Below are positions 23,201 to 34,300 of a stretch of 51,000 nucleotides of DNA, one piece after another. The stretch comes from Mesostigma viride. Lineage: Eukaryota > Streptophyta > Mesostigmatophyceae > Mesostigmatales > Mesostigmataceae. A program made the position numbers and the translations under genes. Where the stretch lies: NCBI GenBank assembly GCA_009746045.1, contig RPFO01002078.1:249001-300000 (forward strand). The letters run 5' to 3'. The notes under the pieces were generated by a model. It worked only from the letters and a program-made list of their open reading frames with translations, was not told the DNA's origin and did no database searches. Position 1 is the first letter of the stretch. Each line of letters opens with the position of its first letter.

Positions 23201-26200
23201 ATGGTTCAGGCTATCGATACCGGGAGTACTGGCGCAGAAACTGACGTGTCTTTTGACCCGCAGCTGTGAGGTGACCTGTAGCATCCTGGTCGGTAAATGC
23301 AATGCTGTCTTCACTTCCTTTCAAGCTTCTAGATCTTGTCAGTCTATTCACTGCCATGCATCCGCATACGCGCCAAGTTCCGCGCTCCCCTCTCCCATTC
23401 CTCCCACCGCCGTACCGGCACCCCGAAGTGCTCAGAGATGCCGCGGCCGGTCGCGCCCAGCACGCCAAACGAGTGGCTCTCGTCCACGATCAGGCGGTAG
23501 CAGAAGCGCTCCTTGAGCGCGATGATCTGGCGCATGGAAACGGGGGCACGATGCAATGAGGTGACCCAGGAACTTTGTTGTTAGCAGAATGCAAAAATCG
23601 GTCGACCACCTTCCCCCCCCAAAAAAGAGAGAAGGATACTTGCACTCCTGTGATTACATTTGTCGCAATGCGATGATACTACAGGGCCGTATGCAAGGTA
23701 AACAAGGTAAAACATTCCTTTTTTCCCTTTTTTTTCTACATGAACGGGTATCAGCAAACTAGGGAAGCAAACGGAAGAAAGAATGTTGAATGCCAGATCA
23801 AGGACTAGTCAAAGACAGGAGGGCATTTTAAACTGTCATTCTGAGCACAAATAGAAGTCAGCGCGTTCGTGCATCTAGCACATGCTAGCTTCCTCGCGAT
23901 ACTAATCTGTCAAAAAGTTTTCTGAAAGTTGCATGCTTTCCCCAAAGCCCAGTAAACAAAATGATGATGACATGGCCACGTAATCTCCTAGGCATGACCT
24001 GGTACCATTCCATGGACTCTTCTATCACGCATTGCCACCCGAACCATGCAAAGATGTGAAGACGTCCACTGCGCCCTCGCATAATGGCTGATATCACTTG
24101 ACATGGATTGATATGGACACAAATGGACGATGAGAATTTCCATGGCTCACCTCGGGCAGGGGCGCAATGTCTCCGTGGTTGTGGTAGATGCCCTCGATCA
24201 CGATGAAGCGGCGGTTGAGCGCGCGCTTCTTGGCCTTGTCCTCGGCGGCCACCTGCAGCAGCACGCGCTCCAGGTCCGCCACGTCATTGTGCTTGAAGAA
24301 CTTGAACGTGGAGCGCGACAGCACCAAGCCTGTCTGGATTGCAAAGTTGGCGCCCGCGTCACTGGGGGGCGGGCACGGGGGCATGGGGGGATGTGTGTGG
24401 GGGGAGAAGCACGGAGGGTTGGGGGGACGGGGAATGAGCCAACGTGGGGGTGGGTGGGGAAGGAGGAGAGAAATGGGGGAAGAGAGGGGGGGGGGGGGGG
24501 GGGGGAAGGGGCGGCACCTGGCGCGAAGCGAGGTGCTGATGCATGGATCACCACCAGCCACTTGCGGTGAGTGCGCCGCTACCTTACATCCCCGCAGCCT
24601 TGCACCACACTTACCCATCCACCCCAGCCCCCCCGTATCTGCACCAAATCCTCTGCACAATGCTCGTGCCGCATTGATCTAGTCCATGCAAGTCCAACTC
24701 TAGGTGAAGCACTCGCACCTTCCCGCCAAGCCTTACATGGGAAACGGTTGCCCGCAACAGACAGCATCGCGCCAGCCACGATGGGCCTTCCCAGGGATAC
24801 AAACTCCACCGAGTACAACGATTCCAGGGGCCTGGAAGCCGCAGTGGCATGTGGCCCTTACCAGATGATGAGGTCGCCAGCCTTTGCAAACGCGGGGATG
24901 GTGGAGGAGACGGTGGCCATCCCGTACGAGTAGAGGATGGCCTCCTCTGTGCCCATGAACTGGGCCAGGCGCTTCTCCAGGTCCACGTGCACATCTGGGG
25001 GGGGGGGGGCAGGGAGAAGTGCGGGCAGACGTGGGGGAGGCAGGATACGTGCCAGATGAGGACGGCAAGCAGAGGTATGGAAAAAGTGGTGGAGGGTCAT
25101 GCACCTGCGGTTCAGACTCTTTTGAAGGAGATTACACTGCCCTTCTTGCCTGCTCCACATAAAGATTGCTCCATCCCAGTCAAGTTTTGCATTGAAATCA
25201 GCCATAAACTTGGTTTCATGATTGTTCTTCAGAACAAAAAAATCGAGGAAAAAAGGGGATTGACGCCCTTGCCAGCAGCACCCACGCGCCACGCACCAAT
25301 GGTCCCGTAGAAGCCGCGTGGCCCGCAGGAGCCGCACCCGTACTTGTCGATCCCCTTGAGGACGGTCTCCTGCAGTCGGCCCAAGGATGAAGGAATACAA
25401 CGATAGGGGACCCGACGATAGCGACTAGTTAGCATCATTTGGAGGTGGCATAGAGTTCTAAGGGCGGCAATAGAGGGACATGTTAATGCCACATAGGATG
25501 GGTGGCATGGCTGGCGCAGCGCAAACCTCTCAAGTCGAGAGATTCCGGGGAACCGGATTTGTTTCCGTTTCCATTTCATTTTGGGTTACTGGCCTCGAGC
25601 GCGGCGCTGTGAACCTGGACTGGTCCGGATCTGACTGGGAAACGCTACCAAAAGCCCGTCATGACGGACTTTTGGGAACAAATTTTGATCATGCCCAGAG
25701 CATCTTGGTGAGCCGGGATACCTTGCGCGCGCCGGTTTTCCGGTCATGCTCGTACGATGTCGCACGCCGCCAAAGCATTTTTGCATCCCGCGTCACTATT
25801 TCACTTCAGCGAGCACAGAATCAGGACCCCTAACGGAATCTTGCTTTCCGGGTACGCGGAAGCTTGAGCTAAAAGCGGCTCATGGGCCAAAAGGAGTTCA
25901 AATCCCCCTCACAACCCAAATAGGAAACGGAAACGGAGTGGTTCCCTGAAATCTCTCGAGTGCAGGTATTCCAGCGCTTAGGTATGAAACATTGGCTTGA
26001 ACAGCATAGCCTTATTGTTCCAGAGATAGTAGCCCCGATGCGAGGTCAATGGTCTGCGTCACGACAGACGTTACAGAATCAGGAGTGGCAGCTCAAGGAC
26101 ATTAGCCAATCACCTTTCTCCCTGCCTCCACAGCCCAGCATTATCGGCAAAGAGCTGGCACCCGTAGTGGATTTTCACAAAAGGCGACATGAGCCCTGCC

Positions 26201-28180
26201 AAACCCACATAAGTATGCCCCAAATGCAGGCATTACCTGCCGCTCTCACGACCAGCCCAGCCACCCGCGCACCCTTGAGCACTCGCCCCTAAAGCCATGC
26301 CTTATGAGGAGTGTCGTTGGAACATGATTTCCCCCCCTGAGGCTGGGACGGGGGGACAGGCTACTAGCTGCTGTGGTTGGCCCTACACACCCTGAGACTT
26401 CCTTATAGTCGCCCCAATGGCGGTGGCCACGGTAAACAGATTATAGCATTGCATGTAGGTGACCTGCCAACGAGGGCAGAGTAAACTAATTAAAGGTTGT
26501 TCTTTCCCCCCTTCAGAGAGTCATTCCCCCCCTCCCTCCTGCCCCCCTTCCCCGCACCTGCACATGCGGCTCCATGAGCATGCCCAGGTAGTTGAAGGAG
26601 ACCAAGTTGACCGCCTCCCTGCCATCCTCCAGGGTGCACCTGGGTGTGCACGCACTGCAGGGGCCAGCCAAAAACAGAGAAAATGAAACGAACAGAAACT
26701 AGGACATATTAAGGCGATGGAGAAAACAAGGCACTGGCACCCTACTAGGCATCATGCTGGCACCCTGGTACTTCTACTGTTTAACACTCCCTCTTGCCTA
26801 GGGGAGTGGTTTCCAATAAATTTCCCCCCATTCTTCTAACAAGTGAGATTCAGAGCTGGGAAATGTGCAAAGATATGGCTATCACAGGTGTTTGTAGTGG
26901 CAAAGCCAATTTTCCTCTGACCCTACCTACTGGTTGGTGAACAACAGGTTGGCTTGCCATATTTTCATAACTGAGTCCAACAAGGCATAGCACATCAGGG
27001 AGCAGAGAAGAAACTTTCCAGTGATCCCTTCTGGGAGCTTTCTCTGGCCACATATCAGTGCCCAGATCACTAAGATGCAAGTGCAAGAGCGTGAAAGCTG
27101 AAGTACGTTGGAAAGATTCTGCAAGCATGATCACCAAGGGTCTTACAGAAATCCTGCCAGGAAGGCTTTGGCAGGCCCCATCATAAGCCGAAGGCCGCGA
27201 CTGAATTGCTGGGCTACCCTCGCAATCCCTGCGTACAGCGCGCAACAGTCTTGCTAGCTGCTGCACCCCCATATGCCACACACACGCTTGTGGCAATGTC
27301 CAGGAACGAGGAGATCGAGCAGGTCTAGAATTGACAAGAGCGAAGGTTTATTCTGATGACAAGCTGGGCACCTCATAAAACATAAATTTGGTTTTTAAAT
27401 GAACTAGGTTAAAATTTGTTTTCTGATCGAACAGTCAGCACCTAACGCAAGTGGGAGACGGTACCTTATCCTGCAAAAAGCAGGTGGCGGGCCTGCATCA
27501 AGGCCATATTATCCTTAATTAAACAAGTTTCTCAATAGGACAACTGGCTAGAATAGTAATGAGAGAAAGGAACAGAACATTTGACTTCGTTAAAAAGGTA
27601 CTACAGGGTAGTGTAGGACTCACCCTTTGATTATAGGAGGATCGCAAGTCTCCTGCCACTTCTTCAATGGCGGATGCAACGAGTCTGGTTGCCATTCCGC
27701 ACACAGCTGGTCTATTTCCTGCAGCATTCCCAACACAAAAATTGACAAAAAATTTGCCAGACACAGTTTTACATTCCTTGCATAAGTAGCTTTAATTCAA
27801 ACAGAGTCAAGTGCAATGGCTTGGTTTAGAAGCCAACAGCAGAAGAATGTAACTGTAGCCATTGGCTCTGGGATAGGAACCAAGGTCGCCATTCCAAGAT
27901 GGTTGAACTATCAGATAATGAGACACAACTTCATACGGACCTTCTCTGTCAGGGCACGCTGGGGCTTGTAACTCTTCTGCAGGAAGAGATACCCGATGAC
28001 GACAAGGAGGAACAGCTCGATAAGGATATGCACTGCATTTGACGACACGTAAATAGCCAAGGTATACCAGCCGTTAATAGAAGTCTCGTAATGAAATCAT
28101 GCCGAGCTTGTAAACAGTGCAGCATTGACGGCCCTGAATTTCTTACCATCAACGTTCCAAAATATATCTGAGGGATTCAT
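20213..28180 (-). CDS. LCB1: Serine palmitoyltransferase subunit 1 (LCB1)
   Basis: Recognised exons in coding order are about 28084-27941, 27718-27624, 26654-26558, 25369-25297, 24994-24862, 24361-24151, 23526-23416, 22772-22677, 21855-21714, 21204-21077 and 20383-20213 (stop at 20213). Phases agree at every junction. LCB1 pairs with LCB2 in the ER membrane to condense serine with palmitoyl-CoA, the first step of sphingolipid synthesis. Evidence is a membrane segment [15 protein letters not shown], then [101 protein letters not shown] and [15 protein letters not shown]. The AAMGH segment has no PLP lysine, as in other LCB1 proteins. The KPxRxLTExEID and TAAMGH strings resemble plant LCB1. The first coding exon is unresolved; ATG at 28180 ([11 protein letters not shown]) is a candidate, but its donor phase does not fit. 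Confidence 0.93.
22913..23094. mobile_element. hAT-like MITE in LCB1 intron
   Basis: A 182-bp non-coding element has terminal inverted repeats starting CAGTGTGAGCTAGTA. It is flanked by perfect 8-bp direct repeats, GCTGCAAG (22905-22912 and 23095-23102). Its interior is AT-rich with many CGTATTG/CAATACG units that would fold back. An 8-bp target duplication with CAGTG termini fits the hAT superfamily. It lies in the intron between exons 23526-23416 and 22772-22677. Confidence 0.85.
25536..25958. mobile_element. 423-bp terminal-inverted-repeat element in LCB1 intron
   Basis: The ends are imperfect inverted repeats of about 45-50 bp: CGAGAGATTCCGGGGAACC...GTTTCCGTTTCC...TTTGGGTT against its complement ending in CTGAAATCTCTCG. 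The flanks carry a 3-bp AGT duplication (25533-25535, 25959-25961). There is no coding capacity. A 3-bp duplication occurs in the Harbinger and CACTA superfamilies, but the termini match neither well. It lies in the LCB1 intron 25370-26557. Confidence 0.7.
26655..27623. other. Large LCB1 intron without recognised insertions
   Basis: The sequence between the acceptor before 26654 and the donor GTGAGT at 27623-27618 shows no recognisable repeat or exon. The minus-strand open frame at 26850-27296 has no identifiable domain. Confidence 0.5.
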
Positions 28181-30440
28181 TTGCACTGAACTCGGTCGAA
28201 CTGCAGCCCAGAAAATCGAGACAAAATGCAAATGTTGCCCGCTCAATACATAGTAATAACGTGGCAACGTCTTAAAGGCCTGGTGTGCAACAAGCCCTTT
28301 GTTTTCCTCTCCCTTTCAGCTAAATGCGAGCTGTCAAACTCAGCTATTGCTGGTGTGCGTGCCACCGACGGGCCGCAGCCTGCGATGCATTGTCTGCATG
28401 CTGAAAAAGAGACGCACTCGGCATAACCTGGCAACACTTCTCTAATGTTCCCAGTCCGACAAATAGGCCCTATATTCACTCGCTGGTCGGCGCAAACCGC
28501 TGACCCTCCCGGTCCGCCATTCGCCACTGGCGGTAAATGCCCAGCTCGAAACCAATATCGAACGCACGCGTGCCAAAACCTAACTTCTTCGCCCACCGGG
28601 TTGATCGCGTGTCCACGCCTTCGCGAGTCGTGACCACACTTGAACTGGCCGGGGCTGAACGGCCCTCGTCATCCGGGACGAACAACCAGGGCTGGCAGCA
28701 TAACCTTGCGTGACTGCTATCCATACCATTGAAAATGGCGCGGCGCTATTTCGGAACGTGGCGTTGCACAGCCAGCCAGCTCCTGATCCTCAAGCCCTTA
28801 GCCCGTGTCTTGGCTGGATTGCACACAGCCGGGAGTCGACTGGAACAGCTAGGACTGGTATTCTCATCACTTTATAAGACCGTGCCACATGGCCTCCGGT
28901 GCGTGCGCGCCTGTTCGGTGCTCGTGGCGACTCTCTCTGGAAATGGCAGAAATTTGGCATTACAGTATATCTCGTATGGCTGGCAGAAATGGTGGCCTGT
29001 GCTCCCATTTCTGCGGCCGGACAAGCTTCATAATCTCGGCCTTTTGCTTGGATGTCATTCCCAGAGGGCAGGTTTGGCTGATGGTCGACCGGTTGCATGA
29101 ACAGCAGACGGCTTGGAGGGCAGCGAAATTCAAGAGCTTGTCCACGTACTACTTTCCTCCATCCGCCTTCGTTAGCAGAAAAGACACGTCAATTAGAGTG
29201 CTCAAGGCACTGTTATTGAAGAGCGCGATCACAGTGCCGAACATCGGCGTGCTTCCCTCGCTATGTGGAACGAGGTACGTTTTAGGTGAGAATTTTGATG
29301 GAGTAACTTGATCCCATGATTGTTGTTGTAAATTAATTACAAGCGCCATGAAGTGCCAGATAAGCTAGCTTCGCTGTAATGACAAGCGTGCGCAATTTGT
29401 GAGTAGATCACCCTTCTTTTCAGGCTTACGTACAACATCGGCGGTGCGTAAGCCCTTAGCACCTTGACTGCAACGCTGTGGTAGTAGCGGTAATCGACGA
29501 CCTCCGTTGTCTTGCCTTTGTCTCCGCGCTTTCACAAACTGTTCCCTCCTCTTCCCTTCCTCTTGCCCCCCCCCCCCCCCCCCCCCCTCCCCCTCCCCCC
29601 CCCTCTTGTCCTCCTGCGCTGTACTTGAGACACAAAAACGAAGTAATGCTTGCCCATAGTAGTCGCATTGACTTGCACCCAACGCACACGCGTAACCCTA
29701 CTGGCACTGTGCTGTCAATCTGTGCAAAATGTGTGTGCATTGATGCCGACGACAGCAGCGTCAGAAATACCTTAACGAGCTATGCTCTGACTCGGCTTGC
29801 CACTCTTTGTCAGTGATACTTCCATGAGCTCGGCGTGCATGTGGGGTTATATGGCAGCACAGAAGTTAATTGCGTTTACGACGTGCCGTTCTGGTATTTT
29901 TGGCATCGTCTCGCGCCCTGCGTTTCGACTACGTTGGGGCACGATGTTCACCTGCAGCGACATCAAAATTTATCTGGCATGATGGATTTTGTTTGGAGAA
30001 ATGGAAGTAACCAAGTAACGCAGGCTCATACATGGCAGAAATGTGATGTCCTCACTAAAAGGGTGGTAATACTATAATAGCAATACTAGAATAGCTATAG
30101 CAAAAAGATGCACAAATCATCAAACACCAAGCGCAGCTCTTGTGCTGTCAGCCCCATCGCTTTATGCAGAATGACTGACAATATATTCTAGTGCCAATAC
30201 AGACGATCGATCGTTGAGTCATAGGCTGTCAACATTTTCAGGATGCCTGATGGGGTTTGCTGGAGCGTGTGTTTGTAGGCCATGTAGGTCGTCATGGGTC
30301 ACGAAGGGCTGGCACTCCTTCGCCCACATGCCATCGCCAAAGGGTTTGCAAGCATCCAGTGTGGTTTGTTTTGGAATAGCCGTGGTTCAAGATGGCACTG
30401 TGCTCCCCCACAACCCTCTTTGCCACAAATTCTCTCACTG
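28181..30440. other. Divergent intergenic region between LCB1 and the PH-domain gene
   Basis: The region should contain the LCB1 promoter and probably the first exon(s) and promoter of the plus-strand PH gene. Unrecognised open frames occur (28476-28724 minus, 28729-29311 plus, 29797-30077 plus), but none carries a motif I can name. A C-rich run lies at about 29566-29603. Confidence 0.4.
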
Positions 30441-30448
30441 TCTCTCTC

Positions 30449-30945
<497 letters not shown>

Positions 30946-31344
30946 CTCTCCGTCTCTCCCTTTCAGACGGCAGCACAATGCATAATTATTTGACTGCCTT
31001 CTTGCATAGTATGAGAGGGGCTGGCAGGCCTTTGGCATGCCTTAGGCTCATGAAGTGCATTTTTTGCACTTTCACAGATGAGTAAGAACATTTACGAGGC
31101 CTCAAGGCTGTTTGGGCATGGAAACAGGGTGGTCATTTAGAGGATTTTCTCGCCATTCTAGGAGTTGGTTTGGCGCAAATTTCTGTGCAGTGTAGCACAT
31201 GCGAAACGGTCCATCGATCTGCAAATACCTCAGTGGGCTGCAGTCGCATGCGCTAGCCATCACACGTGCACAGCAGCTGTCTGCCTGAAGTTTGCTTGAG
31301 ACTGATGTGGCCGCTGCCCGCTTACTTACACCCGCCCCCCGCAG

Positions 31345-34300
31345 TCGACGCTATGGATCCCCCCCGAGTTCCAAGGGTGGATGGACAAGCGCGGCGGCAA
31401 GCACTCCGACTGGAAACGGCGATACTTCATCCTCAAGGGCTCGTCGCTCTTTTATGCGCCGACTTGCCCGCAGGCAAGCACACCATTAAGCACACCATTT
31501 AGTGCCCGCTAACACGCGTCCAAGCGATGGGGGTTACCTTGACAGCATATTTGGCCATGGCTGGCTTTGCCGTTTCTTGATCAAACTCTTTCGGATCGAT
31601 TGTGACGTAGCGGCGATGGTCTCCTTGAAAGTGAACACCAGGGCCAATCTTCTCCACTGTTCATACTCCATGCATATAGCTCGTTTGCCCGCACCCCGGC
31701 GACCTGCCAATAGGCACCCCCTGTCATGCGGTGTCCACTCGGCCTGCTTCTTAAGGGGCTGGCATGGTTCAGTCCAGTTCATGGCCACGGAACCGCCACA
31801 CCTCGGTGACCACCTGTGTACCTTTACTTTTGTGGCGTGGCGTGTCCTGCACAACCCCTGCACAGAATCAAGGAGCATCGCCCGTTGGGGTGATCCCCCT
31901 GGAAGGGTGCACCGTCACCTCCCTGAGTGATGTCGATGAGCAGTCATCTGCCAAGTCGTCCAAGAAGACCCCTCGCTTTGGCTTTATCATCACCCTCAAC
32001 CCGAACTGTTCAGGGGTGGCCAAACGAGACCAGTATGTGCTGGCGGCACCCAGCACCGAGGAGCGGGTGGGTTGTGTGCAGGAGCTGCCGTGATTCTTGA
32101 TAGACACCATGGGTGCCCAGTGCCTGGGTGCTATGCACTTTTTGTACCTTCATCGATTTATCGCTGGCTTCCTCCACTTATATTTAGCTTGTAATCGACA
32201 TGGTACTATGCTGACATGAACGTGGGTGCAGTTTCATGGTTTGAAAGTAGGGATTCGTAAGAAAGAAGGCTTTTGTCGCACCTCTCGCACCGCCCGCTTT
32301 TCAGAACTCACATGTGTACTCATCACACACTGAAATAGACCGGGGGTTTTGCAATTTTGGGTACATAATAGAATAACTCGCTCCGTGAGATGCCTTCTTG
32401 CTGCATGCAAGATCTTAGTTTCGCTCTTGTTGATCGGGCAACGGCATGGCAGCGCAAGTTCATTCCTCCTGACATCCCATTGCTATGCCGAAGCGTAGGC
32501 GAATGAAACAATGCCTTCTTGACCCTTTCTATTGGCTCTTAGTTTGTCAGGTCTACCACCGCTATCTGATGTATATATTTTAACGAGGTAACTGTATTCC
32601 TCCTGCCTTCCCATGCATCCTGACTACAACTGCACAAGTGCATGTTACGCTTTGAACGCTTGTCATGTGGAGCTCAGGTGGAGTGGATGTCCCGACTCAC
32701 CAAGGCCTCCGAAGCCCGCGGGTACCTCAAAGGTGCATGCCGACACTTGTGCGATTCAGCCACATCAATAGGGCATCGCTTATAGGGATGAGCTCATGAG
32801 GGTATCTGTTGTCATGACCTTATGGTGTCGTGTCTTCACAGACGGACAATTGAATATCCGGGACAGAACAAATGTGAGGACGATAATCACAATATCATGC
32901 TGACAAAATAAAAGACGCCCGCGTTGGCTTGAAACGCCTGCCTTAGCCTGGGATTTGAGCGGAAAGCAGGCAGGAAGCTGTGTATGCTAGCATTGATTTT
33001 AAAGTGCTTTCAGTGCTCCCTGTTGTTTTCCGTCCATGTACTTTTGCCCACGCATCAGGACAAGAGCATGAACAGCTAAGCAAAGTGGTTTTTATTAGGC
33101 AGGTGGTGATGTGTGTAGAAGCTCTTGGTAAGTATTCCCAGAATCAGCAGTACTCTCAGATTGGACATTTTTGTGTGCAGTGGATGTGTAGTCCATGTCA
33201 AGCAGTTCAACATTCAAGTTGTGGAATGTTGCAAGTTTCTGGCTTACTTGAAGTTTTCTTCTGCCAGGCGATGGTATTGCCAGTTTTTGTTGGCTGCTCG
33301 GTATTGGTCCAAGGTACTCTTTTGGGGAATTGTGAGCACGACATTGGGAACAATGGCCCTTGCATAACCATCAACGGAGCTTTTCCTCAAGCATGAGCCT
33401 GTGGCATATAGGCAGCATAAGGGAGGGCAAGGAGACGGCAGGGAAAAGGGGCAATCTGGTTTTATCCTCGAGGCACAAACTCCACTTTTTGAAGCTATAG
33501 CATGGGCAACATGAATGCCTCCCTACGAATATGGAGGCCACATTAGAGAGATCTGCTTGAGTGTAATGATTTCCGGGTAGACGGTCAAGATTGTGCCGTG
33601 CATAATTATTTGAAAAGTCGGTGTAGAGTATCTGTAGCACAGCACAGCAATGCCTTGCACTGGTGCTGCGTCTCCACTGTCCCCAATCCTTGCCTGATTC
33701 GTGCCGACCAAAAAGCTGTGGCATGCCTTTGGCATGAAGGAGAAAGGGGGTCTCTGCCCTTTCTTCCTGTTGTGCACACACAGGGATTAAAAGCACTTCG
33801 GTGCTCCGTGACTCCCCAACGGGAGCACGAGTTTAATTAATTAATTAATGCGGACCAATGCTGAAAAGAGGCCTCCCTACGTCCCCTACACCACTCTAAG
33901 TACTGACTGCCCATCACAGTTGCGCCACGCCTGACGGCTGGCGCAGGCACAAGGTCTAGGGACGTACGTTAGAAGCTACCTAGGCCTGCACTTCGGAACC
34001 ACACTCAGCGTCGGCACAAAAAGGCCGGCCGGTGCAGTACCCTCGTGACAAGCGCTAGTCTTACGCTACCTACGGCAGGTCGGTCCCCTTTGAGCCCGTC
34101 CACTCGTCATATATAAAATGAGCGAAGGTCAACAAATGGACCAATGTACGAAGTACACTCAGAACTAGCTGTGCTGGAACTAGCAAAGAATTGAATCCTT
34201 CCGTCACCCAAATCCGCTGCTACTGCTGCTACTGTGTCAAAAAAAAAAATGGCATACCTATCTTCACTTCCAGTCATAGAAAAGCCTTTTTAAAAAATCC

